Shown in pieces: positions 1-8,163 of a DNA stretch of 64,000 bases; positions within the stretch are counted from its first letter, which is position 1, and every line of letters starts with the position of its first letter. The translations under genes and the position numbers were made by a program. Under the pieces are notes generated by a model. It did no database searches, was not told the origin of the DNA, and saw only the letters and a list, made by a program, of their open reading frames with translations. This stretch comes from JAVDCA01 sp035293985. Lineage in GTDB: Bacteria; Pseudomonadota; Alphaproteobacteria; Rhizobiales; Xanthobacteraceae. The DNA lies in contig DATGLS010000031.1 in NCBI GenBank assembly GCA_035293985.1, positions 62,001 to 126,000 on the forward strand. The letters are read 5' to 3'.

Positions 1-178
1 GCAGCCCAGTGAATATCGTCTGGGCCGTCGCTTGCACGTCGGCCGCCCCACCTCTAGCGCCCGCGGCGATGATCACCGTGAGCCCCAGCAGCACCACTCC
101 GATGGAGGAGCCGATCACGACGTATATGCCGAGCTTGGCACGATAAATCGTCTGCTTGTCTGAATCCGAATCTGCCAT
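1..178 (-). CDS. Small membrane protein, N-terminal part (cut by window edge)
   Basis: Reading the minus strand from the ATG at 176-178 gives an open frame to the left edge, about 59 codons with no stop. The start is hydrophilic (MADSDSDKQTIYRAKLG), followed by a hydrophobic stretch at about residues 17-40 that reads as one transmembrane helix. The part after the helix begins to look periplasmic, but the end is missing. It lies 80 bases downstream of the SLOG gene on the same strand and is probably the third gene of the TIR-SLOG operon. A membrane protein in that position could be an effector or anchor. That role is inference; I do not recognise the family. Confidence 0.55.
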   Translation of the reverse strand, partial: MADSDSDKQTIYRAKLGIYVVIGSSIGVVLLGLTVIIAAGARGGAADVQATAQTIFTGL

Positions 179-258
179 CCTCACCGTCCTCACCGAGCCT
201 GTCGTCTCATTCCTGGCGCCCGCATGTGGGATAGCTGATCGCCGCCGGCCCCGATTGT

Positions 259-1209
259 TTATGCCGAGCGGATGCCGCGTGGCCGATCCTCGGGTCGGCC
301 ACGCGGTGACCACCGAGCCATCACCTGCAACACGCGGCGCGAGGCCTCTTCCGGATCTTCCGCTGCGGCTGCGGCAGTCAGGTCGAGCCAGCAGCCGCGG
401 GCCTCCGCGGCCTCCCGGTATCCGCCGGCGAATTCGGCGATGTCGTCCAGCGTCTCGCGATAGCCCGAACCGATCTCCTCGTGATCCAGCGCGTCGCTCG
501 CATCCAGCAGATGCAAGGCGATCGCCACGTCGCGCGTCGCCCCGCCGAAGCCGCCGAGCGCCACCAAAGCATGATGCTTCTTCAGGGCCAGCAGAGCCTC
601 GTGCGGGATCCCAGGACGGCCGCCGCCGTAGCCGGCGACCCGGCCACCGATGATGATCCGTGCGGTGACGTCGTCCTCCATGGCGTTGCGCAGGGCCTCG
701 AGGTCGGTCTGCGAGCCGCCGCTCGCGCGCGGCAAGTCCGTCACGAAAGCGACGAGCTTGGCCGGATCGCCGCTCCGCAGTTCGGCATGCGACGTTCGCA
801 GGGCGCCATTTGCGGTGACGATCCGTGTGACCACGCCTTTGCGATCGACCAGTCGAACTTCGGCGAAACTGCCGACGTCGGCCAGATGCCTGGCGAGCCG
901 CTCCGGCTCCTGAGCCAGATAGGCCGCAACGTAATGCACGAACGGCGGGCGCGCCGCACGCACGGCCGCCGTAGCATAGGCCTGCGCAACGGCTGGGAAG
1001 AGCTGGTAGGTGTAGCCCTTGCGATCGAGATTGCCGCCATAGGCGATCCGCGCGCCGTGGCTGACTAGCCGCGTCACGATGGCCGAAACCGTTTGCTGCA
1101 GGCCGCGCTCCAGCAGGCCGAGCCGGCCGAGGTCCGGGCTATCCGATACCGAGATGGCGACGGTCCGGTCGGCGAGTGCCCGCTCCAGCGCCGTTCGGGC
1201 CGTGCTCAT
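259..1209 (-). CDS. SLOG-like (LOG/Rossmann superfamily) protein, putative nucleotide sensor
   Basis: The 316-residue soluble protein has the look of a SLOG-superfamily Rossmann fold. An N-terminal strand (VAISVSDSPDLGRLG, residues 17-31) precedes helices and a glycine turn AYGGNLDRKGYT at 56-67. A second glycine-rich region follows with IIIGGRVAGYGGG at 186-197, PGIPHEALLAL and ALVALGGFGGATRD at 214-227, the expected ligand-binding loops. SLOG domains are known partners of TIR domains, for example in ThsA, where they bind TIR-made nucleotide signals. Its ATG overlaps the stop of the upstream TIR gene (ATGA at 1206-1209), so the two are translationally coupled. The family call rests on motif reading only. 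The ligand and any effector activity are unknown; no separate effector domain is visible. Confidence 0.65.
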   Translation of the reverse strand: MSTARTALERALADRTVAISVSDSPDLGRLGLLERGLQQTVSAIVTRLVSHGARIAYGGNLDRKGYTYQLFPAVAQAYATAAVRAARPPFVHYVAAYLAQEPERLARHLADVGSFAEVRLVDRKGVVTRIVTANGALRTSHAELRSGDPAKLVAFVTDLPRASGGSQTDLEALRNAMEDDVTARIIIGGRVAGYGGGRPGIPHEALLALKKHHALVALGGFGGATRDVAIALHLLDASDALDHEEIGSGYRETLDDIAEFAGGYREAAEARGCWLDLTAAAAAEDPEEASRRVLQVMARWSPRGRPEDRPRGIRSA

Positions 1210-2375
1210 GGCTGCGCCTCAAGCTCGGAGAGCGACATTACCTCAATGCCGAGCTCCAACGCTGGAATGAGCTCGCGCTCTTCGTCGCTCAGTACCGGGT
1301 CCGGATAGACAATGAGCTGCGGAAGCGGATTTGCCTTGCGCATTTTGATGTGCGCCAGATCGACCAGCTCCGGCGTGCGCGCCAGGGTGACCACCTTGTC
1401 GGTCAATTTTTTGCGCTCGATCGCCGCGTCGGCGAGGCGGGCCCAGACCATGCCGCGCAGCACGATGGTCATGGCCGCAAGGAGAATCCGGTCAATGGTG
1501 GCGTTGCTGAGGTCGTTGACGACCAGCAACGGCGCGTTGCCCCCATAGGGAAACACCCTCGTCTCCCCCTGCTTGAGCCGGTGCACGATGTAGATCGGCC
1601 GACGATGGAACTTTGCCCGCAGAATCTCCCAGCGGCAGAACGGCCGCGAGCTGTAGGCATCGGTCTGAACCGCCAGCAGCGTGGCGTCGGCGATTTCAGC
1701 CTCGAGCTCTTCGGTAAAGGCTTCGCCGGCATTGAGGTCGTTCGCGTCGACGAAGGGTTCGATCCCGAAATCCGTCTCGTCGAGCCGGCGGCGGATGCGC
1801 ACCGCGTCGTCCGCGCCGTCGAGCTTAGCGTGGCTGATGAACAGGCGCTGCTTCGGTGTCCGGCTGAGCTTGTCCGGTGGCTTGGCCGCTTCCAGCAACA
1901 ACGCACCGCAGCGATTGGTGAGCAGAAGCAGGAGCCGGGTATTGAACGCATCCGTGCCCGCCTCGCTGTCCCATTCGTCGGTGCGGATCGACTGTATCCC
2001 GGGAAAGGCGGCCAGCGAGCGGACCGTCGATTCGAGACAGACCAAAACGAAGCGGTCGGCGTTGCCGCGCCGCTTAACGCCCTTTCCCAGATCATCGAAC
2101 CAATTCGCCCAAGCCTGATCGTCGGCAAGGCGCTCGACCAAAAAATGAGTGCCTACTGCAACGAGCAGATTATGCTCGGCGGCCTCGAGATCGATTGGGC
2201 GGGGCGCGGCCGAACCCGGCGAGAACGCGGCATAGCGCACGAAGACTGGAATGCGGATCCCGCCGAAAGCGCGCGCCTCCTCAGCATTATCGAAGTGCCG
2301 TGCAATCACGTCGGCGAGCGGGAGACCGACAGGATCATCCGGCGACCAAATGACAGTGATCCTGAGGCTGTCCAC
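1206..2375 (-). CDS. TIR-domain protein with additional N-terminal TIR-like domain
   Basis: I place the start at the GTG at 2373-2375 because AGGAGG lies four bases upstream; a TTG at 2396 is the longer alternative. From GTG the protein has 389 residues. Residues about 177-283 form a clear TIR domain: RLFISHAKLDGAD, then FVDANDLNAGEAFTEEL, then YSSRPFCRWEIL. The glutamate in FCRWE (about residue 250) matches the catalytic Glu of NAD-cleaving TIR domains. Residues about 3-165 (ITVIWSPDD, then AAEHNLLVAVGTHFL) look like a second, divergent TIR-type alpha/beta domain. The C-terminus holds LIVYPDPVLSDEE, another alpha/beta segment. It is coupled by ATGA to the SLOG gene, so the pair probably works as a signal-producing TIR with a SLOG responder. 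Anti-phage function is inferred from such pairings. Confidence 0.75.
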   Translation of the reverse strand: MDSLRITVIWSPDDPVGLPLADVIARHFDNAEEARAFGGIRIPVFVRYAAFSPGSAAPRPIDLEAAEHNLLVAVGTHFLVERLADDQAWANWFDDLGKGVKRRGNADRFVLVCLESTVRSLAAFPGIQSIRTDEWDSEAGTDAFNTRLLLLLTNRCGALLLEAAKPPDKLSRTPKQRLFISHAKLDGADDAVRIRRRLDETDFGIEPFVDANDLNAGEAFTEELEAEIADATLLAVQTDAYSSRPFCRWEILRAKFHRRPIYIVHRLKQGETRVFPYGGNAPLLVVNDLSNATIDRILLAAMTIVLRGMVWARLADAAIERKKLTDKVVTLARTPELVDLAHIKMRKANPLPQLIVYPDPVLSDEERELIPALELGIEVMSLSELEAQP

Positions 2376-2803
2376 GTGTCCTCCTAGTGCCCTCAATCAG
2401 CATGCCTCGGTAGCCATGGGGTGCGGTTTGGCGCGTCTGCCCTCGGTTCGACTATTGATTGCACCACTCAATACTATGCGCAAGGCGCAAATCACGACCC
2501 CCGCATGCCCCGAGAGGCACGCAGCCCTCCTCCTCAGGCCGATCGGGGCCGAACGAGACCGCCCCTTAGCCGTACAGGACGCGATGATCTGACCATAAGT
2601 CCAACAACCTGCCGTTCGACCCTCGCTATCAGCGTCACGTTGCGGCCGTGCTTGTCGCGACTGCTGACGCCGAGTCGATCGCACGGGCGGATCCGCGATC
2701 CGATGCCAGATAATCAACATCTTCTGATTGACTCAGGAGCGTCTCCACTGAAAAATAGTGGCAAGGGCGGCCATCACAACAGATAATTGCGAAGGGGAAG
2801 GAA
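2376..2803. other. Divergent intergenic region between the two TIR loci
   Basis: These 428 bases separate the minus-strand TIR gene from the plus-strand NTPase-TIR gene and must hold both promoters. GC content falls toward the right end. A ribosome binding site (GGGGAAGGAA) precedes the ATG at 2804. Short open frames are present on both strands, but none has convincing codon use or a ribosome binding site. I see no repeat or attachment site. Confidence 0.4.
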
Positions 2804-4834
2804 ATGACAGAAGGAGCGTCTCATTGGATTACGGACGCGCAATTCGCGAAAGACATCGACGAAGAGGGACTGTTGGTTTCGAACCAGAGAATTAAGAGGT
2901 TTCTCGCTGGTCATTCTTATGATCAATTTATAATCGTCGCGTCAAAAGGCATGGGAAAGACACTTCTTTTGCGTCACAAACGCAAGCTGATAGAGAAAGA
3001 AAATAAAAGTATTCTCCTGATCCCGCGAGATGCGACGTCTGACTACGTGTCTCTTCCAGCGACTTTGCCGCAAGAGCTACTTGCACTTATGGACGAGGAT
3101 CTTTTTTGGGAAGACTTATGGAAACTGGCTATCGCTATTTCCGCTCTTCTGAATTTTCCGCATCGTATTACTCCCCAAGAACGAAATGCAGCTCTCAGCG
3201 AGATAAAGCAATCGGACATTCCCCAACAAGTAGCGAACGAATTGCAGGCCGCATTTCAAGGCATGCACGTAGTTCAACGGACTCCTTCCAGCGTACTCGA
3301 CAACCTGCTAAATACATCCCGGCGCAACTTGGAAAAATTCCGATCTTCAGGACTGCGAATGGTATGGGCTCTGTTTAACAAATATGTGAGCAGCGGATGC
3401 TTTGTTTTTATCGATAGCTTTGATCAGGCACTAAACAGGCTTTTCTCTAATGACCTTGCTAAGTGGTGCGCCGCCCAACGAGGATTATTAAAGGCTGCAT
3501 GGGAACTGTCACGTCATAACCGACACGTCAAGGTATATGTTACGATTCGGCAAGAAGCATACGCGAGTTTTGTCGATCCGGAAAAAATCAATATTAGAGG
3601 TTCTGTTCTCCTACTTGAATACTCGAAGCGCGATCTTGAGGATATCTTTTCCAAGGCAATAAAATATTACGATAAAATTTCGACTATCGAGACCTTTGTC
3701 GGGTTTAAGACAATATACAATGGATATTTACGCGTTCACGAAGGCGTATTCGATTACATTTATCGACATACAATAGGCATCCCGAGATGGTTGATGACAC
3801 TGGGCGCCGAGATTTCCGATAGCAGGCCGGAAAAGTATACGATATCGGACGAACGCGAAAGACGGGTCCATCAAAAGAGAATTGCGGAAATCGTCAACCG
3901 TGTCTCCTCCGAGGAGCTGGCCTTAGACTTCCTGAGGAACGAGATGAGGTTATTCTTTAATAGCCAAAATCCGGAGTCTTATATAGATAATATGTTATCT
4001 AAAATAAATTCGACCGTGTTATCTCAGGCCAATATTGCTCGTATCGCCACTAAGGTGACGTGCGACCCTACATGGCGTGGAACACAGCACCCCTTCTGCT
4101 TACTGTATAATTTAGGACTGCTTGGGTGTGTTGCGCGAACTGGCGAGAGTACAACTCGACGACAGACGTTCAAGAAACCTTATCAGTTCGATTGGGAATT
4201 TGAGCATATTCTACCGCAGGACCCAAAGACATTTTATTTGATCCATCCTTGCCTTCACCATCTTATACAGTTGACAAATTTCAAATTTAAATATAGCAGA
4301 GTAAAGATTGGTGATGGAACCGTGTGGAGTGACAAGGAGGATGACGTCATCGAAGCGGAAAAACTTAAACTTTTTATATCGTATGCGCAGGAAGACGCGC
4401 TAACGGTGGAGCGAATTGCCGACGAAATTGAACGCTGCCTGAGCGAAAAATCAATAATTCACGATATCTGGTTTGATCAATGGAAAATGCGAGCGGGCAA
4501 GTGGCATCAGGACCAAATGGCTCAAGGTCTGAGAAATAGCGATCTCCTGATTTTTGTTGTTTCACAACATAGCCTTGGATCTAATTCTGTTTCTCTGGAG
4601 TGGAAAGCGAAGTTCGGAGAGAAGATATCCGAGAACACCGATAGCGTATTTCCATTTTACATCGATAAGACGTCGCCGGATGACCTAGACATCTATCTGA
4701 GGCATATACATAGTTATAGATACGACAATGATCCGACCAAGGTTGCGCGTTTGGTCGATGATATACTGAATTGGAAAGAGGAGGCCCCTGCAGTACCAGT
4801 TAGAAAGCGCGTGCGGCGGTCATCGAAAACGTAA
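2804..4834 (+). CDS. P-loop NTPase with C-terminal TIR domain (defence-type protein)
   Basis: The 676-residue protein starts at an ATG with a good ribosome binding site (GGGGAAGGAA). Near the N-terminus it has a Walker A motif, ASKGMGKTLLLRH (Lys 52), and a Walker B-like strand CFVFIDSFDQ at about 199-208. A long helical middle follows. From about residue 521 there is a TIR domain: KLFISYAQEDALTVERIADE, DIWFDQWKMRAGKWHQD, LLIFVVSQHS and SLEWKAKFGEK, where Glu 599 sits at the catalytic position. NTPase-TIR fusions of the STAND type act in prokaryotic immunity by sensing a trigger and depleting NAD; that role here is inference. The gene is visibly AT-rich, with many ATA, AAT and TTT codons unlike every neighbour, which points to recent horizontal acquisition. 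It stands alone, divergent from the TIR-SLOG operon. Confidence 0.75.
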   Translation: MTEGASHWITDAQFAKDIDEEGLLVSNQRIKRFLAGHSYDQFIIVASKGMGKTLLLRHKRKLIEKENKSILLIPRDATSDYVSLPATLPQELLALMDEDLFWEDLWKLAIAISALLNFPHRITPQERNAALSEIKQSDIPQQVANELQAAFQGMHVVQRTPSSVLDNLLNTSRRNLEKFRSSGLRMVWALFNKYVSSGCFVFIDSFDQALNRLFSNDLAKWCAAQRGLLKAAWELSRHNRHVKVYVTIRQEAYASFVDPEKINIRGSVLLLEYSKRDLEDIFSKAIKYYDKISTIETFVGFKTIYNGYLRVHEGVFDYIYRHTIGIPRWLMTLGAEISDSRPEKYTISDERERRVHQKRIAEIVNRVSSEELALDFLRNEMRLFFNSQNPESYIDNMLSKINSTVLSQANIARIATKVTCDPTWRGTQHPFCLLYNLGLLGCVARTGESTTRRQTFKKPYQFDWEFEHILPQDPKTFYLIHPCLHHLIQLTNFKFKYSRVKIGDGTVWSDKEDDVIEAEKLKLFISYAQEDALTVERIADEIERCLSEKSIIHDIWFDQWKMRAGKWHQDQMAQGLRNSDLLIFVVSQHSLGSNSVSLEWKAKFGEKISENTDSVFPFYIDKTSPDDLDIYLRHIHSYRYDNDPTKVARLVDDILNWKEEAPAVPVRKRVRRSSKT

Positions 4835-4978
4835 CGTGTTCTGAAGGATTGAGTGGCCTTGGCGATCTGCAGCTCGGCCCATACACTGGGCACCGGCGGC
4901 TCGTCAACCGTTTCATCGAGATTTGCGGCCTGACGCAGTCTGCGAGGACTTCTTCCGCATCGATTTTGCGTTGCTAGG

Positions 4979-5691
4979 TCTCTCCCGCAACCTCCGCGTC
5001 CCCTTCTCATCCACCACCCCCGTCACCCCTCCACCACCACCCCATACATCTCATTCGCCGCCTTCACCGACACGTACCCCTGCCGCACATCCTCCGCGAC
5101 CGCCGCCGCCGGCCGCTCCCGCGGATCGCCGTACCCTCCCCCGCCGCCCGAGCGCATGCCGTAGGCATCGCCCGCGCCGAGCTGCGCCACCAGCACCTTG
5201 GCGTTGGGAAAATCCTCTTTCCACTTGCCGCCGATGCGGACCGAGACCTGGTTGCCGGCCCCTTCCCGGCCGCCCTCCAGCCCCCACGGCTTGCAGGGCG
5301 CGCGGTCCACCTGCGTGTTGACCGTCATCGGCGAGCGGGCGCGCACGACGCGGTCGATGCCGAGGCCGCCGCGGTGGCGGCCGGCGCCGCCGGAATCCTG
5401 GGCGAGGCGATAGTGCTCGACCAGCACCGGATACTTCGCCTCGGCCTGCTCGATCGGCGAGTTGTGGGTGTCGCCGTCGTTCATGCACACGGTGGCGGAG
5501 ACGCCGTCCTCTGAGCGCTTCGCGCCCCAGCCGCCGCCGAGCGGGCCCCAGTTGGCGATGAAGAACTCGGAGGTGCGCGGGTTGATGCCGTGGAACGGCG
5601 AGGTCAGGAGATCCGCGTGGTGGCCCGCGATGACGCGGTCGGGGATGGCGGGCGCGAGCGCCTTGAACACGGTGTCGACCAAGTCATCGGA
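4979..5691 (-). pseudogene. hyuB fragment, copy 1 (3' part only, frameshifted)
   Basis: The stretch is nearly identical to the last ~240 codons of the intact HyuB gene at 15740-17530, including WGPLGGGWGAKR, NDGDTHNSPIEQAEAKY and GGGGGYGDPRERPAAA. It lacks the first ~350 codons. Homology stops abruptly at about 5681-5691, just after VDTVFKALAP, where vapBC upstream DNA begins. At the 3' end, one base is missing near 5026-5029 relative to the intact copy, so the frame runs into TGA at 5023-5025 while the old C-terminal codons continue out of frame down to about 4979. It is truncated at both ends and cannot make a working hydantoinase subunit. Confidence 0.85.
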
Positions 5692-5729
5692 AAGATCACC
5701 TTGCAAAACGCGATCATCTTCGGAAGCCA

Positions 5730-5769
5730 TTGCGCTCTCGCGGACGAATGCTATATATTTTTGATATAT
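5730..5769 (+). promoter_or_regulatory. Putative vapBC promoter with overlapping AT palindrome
   Basis: A -35-like TTGCGC at 5730-5735 is followed after 16-18 bases by TATATA/TATATT at 5752-5759. The -10 region lies within an inverted repeat, ATATAT (5753-5758), five bases, ATATAT (5764-5769). Antitoxins of this class usually bind such palindromes to repress their own operon, so this is a candidate VapB operator. It lies 17 bases upstream of the vapB ATG and outside the hyuB fragment. Confidence 0.5.
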
Positions 5770-5786
5770 GACAGCGAGGTCATTCA

Positions 5787-6032
5787 ATGGAGCGGGCCAA
5801 GATCTTCTGGTCGGGTCGATCCCAGGCAGTGCGGCTTCCGAAGAGTTACCGCCTCCCAGGAAAGGAAGTGCGCATTCGGCGACACGCCAACGCGGTGATC
5901 CTCGAGCCAGTGGCCGATGATTGGGCTTGGCTCGATTCCATCGCCGGCAAACTGGACGACGACTTCGTTGAGGCTGTCGGCGAGGGTCAGGAGGAGCAGA
6001 AGCGTCCCGCTCTCGGGAAGCTGTTCCGCTGA
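5787..6032 (+). CDS. vapB: VapB-type antitoxin (AbrB/MazE-like DNA-binding)
   Basis: The 81-residue protein begins MERAKIFWSGRSQAVRLPKS, the typical swapped-hairpin AbrB-like DNA-binding start of VapB/MazE antitoxins (the GRSQAVRLPK signature). The acidic C-terminal half (AWLDSIAGKLDDDFVEAV) is the likely toxin-binding region. Its TGA overlaps the toxin ATG by one base (TGATG at 6030-6034), so the two are coupled. It would neutralise VapC and repress its own promoter through the palindrome just upstream. A weak ribosome binding site, GAGG, lies about eight bases before the ATG. Confidence 0.9.
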   Translation: MERAKIFWSGRSQAVRLPKSYRLPGKEVRIRRHANAVILEPVADDWAWLDSIAGKLDDDFVEAVGEGQEEQKRPALGKLFR

Positions 6033-6427
6033 TGCGCTATCTGCTCGACGCAAACGTGGTCATCGGCCTTTTGAACGATGCGAGATCGAAGCTCGCACGG
6101 CGTGCGCGACGGGAAAGACCTGCCGACATCGCGATTTCCGCGATCGTTGCGCATGAGCTTTTCTATGGCGCGTTCAGAAGTGGGCGGGCAAGTCAGAATG
6201 TGGCCTTGGTCGATGCCCTCCAATTCACCGTCATCGAGTTCGACAAGGAGGACGCGAGACACGCCGGCGAGGTGCGCGCCCTGCTCGCCTCCCGAGGAAC
6301 TCCAATCGGCCCCTACGACGTCCTGATCGCCGGACAGGCCAAGGCTCGCAACCTGACGCTCGTCACGCACAATACGGATGAATTCGGACGGGTCCCCGGG
6401 CTGCGCCTGGTCGATTGGCACGCCTGA
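6032..6427 (+). CDS. vapC: VapC-type PIN-domain ribonuclease toxin
   Basis: The 131-residue PIN-domain protein begins MRYLLDANVVIGLLND. The acidic residues expected to bind Mg2+ are all present: Asp 6, Glu 42 in AHELFYG, Asp 96 in GPYDVLIAGQA and Asp 116 in THNTDEF. Length and motifs fit the VapC family, whose members cleave tRNA or rRNA when freed from VapB. It follows vapB with a one-base overlap. The pair sits between two degenerate hyuB copies, so it probably arrived with, or stabilises, this unstable stretch of DNA. Confidence 0.92.
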   Translation: MRYLLDANVVIGLLNDARSKLARRARRERPADIAISAIVAHELFYGAFRSGRASQNVALVDALQFTVIEFDKEDARHAGEVRALLASRGTPIGPYDVLIAGQAKARNLTLVTHNTDEFGRVPGLRLVDWHA

Positions 6428-6558
6428 TCCGATCGGGCTGCGTTACACGGGCACTCGATCAGCCGCGAATGGCTGCGGCCAGGACACACCCTTCGAGTCG
6501 AAAACGGAAAGCCAGCGGTCAGCGCCAGGATTGATCCAAAGGACGCAGCATCGTCACC

Positions 6559-7035
6559 TCAACTCACGTTCTCATAAGGAACTAGCCGTTCGAGGCGTTC
6601 CGGCATTTCACCGACCGCCGGGCACTTGATATCGCCGTAGCTCGTCACCAACGGCTTAGCGGCGTCCCAGACATGCAGGAAGAAGGCAATACGAAAATCC
6701 CCGCCCGGCGAGCCGGAAGGCTCCACGTCGGTCAGCGATTTTCCGTCAGGCGAGAGGAAGGCTTCGGCATACGCGGCCTGCCAGTTGTCTTGCGCCACGC
6801 CATCAAGACGCTGAGTGAAATCGCCGATGTTGAAACGCTCGTCGGGATTGCGCACCATTGCCTCGATCAGGGCGACCGACTCGATGAGCTCCCGTGACTC
6901 CTGCTCGGCCGCCGACCGTTTCTCGGGCGTGTCGACCTGATCCGGAGAATACGAATATTGGATCCGGTCCTGGATCAGCGCGTCGGTTGCGCGCACGCGA
7001 TAGACTCCGAGCACCTCGACCGTCGGCCGGGTCAT
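6559..7035 (-). CDS. Hypothetical protein, 158 residues
   Basis: I do not recognise this family. The protein is soluble with no signal peptide or membrane helix. It has an N-terminal strand (TVEVLGVYRVRATDALIQD), a helical middle rich in Glu, and the C-terminal block DFRIAFFLHVWDAAKPL. The ATG is nine bases downstream of the stop of the second hyuB fragment on the same strand, with a G-rich ribosome binding site, so it was probably the last gene of a hyuB operon. It may belong to the hydantoinase/oxoprolinase pathway; that is inference from position only. The intact hyuB at 15740 has no such gene after it. Confidence 0.6.
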   Translation of the reverse strand: MTRPTVEVLGVYRVRATDALIQDRIQYSYSPDQVDTPEKRSAAEQESRELIESVALIEAMVRNPDERFNIGDFTQRLDGVAQDNWQAAYAEAFLSPDGKSLTDVEPSGSPGGDFRIAFFLHVWDAAKPLVTSYGDIKCPAVGEMPERLERLVPYENVS

Positions 7036-7044
7036 GCCCCCACC

Positions 7045-8127
7045 TCAGCGTTTGACGCGCTGCCTGCGTCCAGTGATCTTGCGCGGCTTTCCCTTTGGCG
7101 CTGCGCGCAGCCGCGCCGTCGCTCTCTCGTCGACGGCGAACGTGACCGGATCGACGCGTACACCGTACAACTTACGGGCGGCCTCGGTCGACACATACCC
7201 CTGCCGCACATCCTCCGCCACGGCCGCCGCCGGTCGCTCTCGCGGATCGCCGTACCCACCGCCGCCGCCCGAGCGCATGCCGTAGGCATCGCCTTCGCCG
7301 AGCTGCGCCACCAGCACCTTCGCGTTGGGAAAATCCTCTTTCCACTTGCCCCCAAGCCGCACCGACACCTGGTTGCCCGCCCCTTCGCGCCCGCCCTCCA
7401 ACCCCCACGGCTTGCAGTGCGCGCGATCCACCTGCGTGTTGACCGTCATCGGCGAGCGCGCACGCACCACGCGGTCGATGCCGAGGCCGCCGCGGTGGCG
7501 GCCGGCGCCGCCGGAATCCTGGGCGAGGCGATAGTGCTCGACCAGCACGGGATATTTCGCCTCGGCCTGCTCGATCGGCGAGTTGTGGGTGTCGCCGTCG
7601 TTCATGCACACGGTGGCGGAGACGCCGTCCTCTGAGCGCTTCGCGCCCCAGCCGCCGCCGAGCGGGCCCCAGTTGGCGATGAAAAATTCCTGCGTGCGCG
7701 GGTTGATGCCGTGGAACGGCGAGGTGAGGAGATCGGCGTGGTGGCCCGCGATGACGCGGTCGGGGATCGCGGGCGCGAGCGCCTTGAACACGGTGTCGAC
7801 CACGGTCATCGGATAGGTCATCCACAGCCGCATCGGCGCCGGGCGGACCGCGCTCACCACCGTGCCCTTGGGCGAAATGACGTTCAGGCTGCGGAAGGCG
7901 CCGTCGTTGATCGGATAGTCGGTCGGCGAGGTGACGCACTTGTACGCCATCTGGGCGCAGCCGAACGCGGTCGAGGGGCCGGAGTTGTAGAAGCCGCGCA
8001 CCTGGCGGGCGACGTTGGTCAGGTCGATCGTCATCTCGTCGCCTTTGATCTCGACGCGGACTCTTATCGGCACGCGCCGACCGATGTCGACGCCGTCGTC
8101 CTGCGCGACGTACTGGCCGCCCGACAA
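7045..8127 (-). pseudogene. hyuB fragment, copy 2 (5'-truncated)
   Basis: An open frame of about 360 codons matches the C-terminal ~340 residues of the intact HyuB at 15740-17530 almost throughout, from DDGVDIGRRVPIRVRVE to PRERPAAAVAEDVRQGYVS. It then ends in its own C-terminus (VDERATARLRAAPKGKPRK), as expected of a complete 3' end. The first ~255 codons are missing. The only starts are a TTG at 8127 preceded by LILSGG-type sequence unlike HyuB. An in-frame stop lies at about 8165, next to the downstream end of the TPR-SBP gene. I therefore call it a 5'-truncated remnant, though a shortened protein could still be made. Confidence 0.8.
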
Positions 8128-8163
8128 GATCAGCGCGTCGGCGCCTGCTTGCGGCTTCGTTCG

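Noticed and set aside
1176..2387. A 403-codon plus-strand frame opposite the TIR gene
   Set aside because: Shadow of the TIR gene; the minus strand has the TIR motifs and an AGGAGG start.
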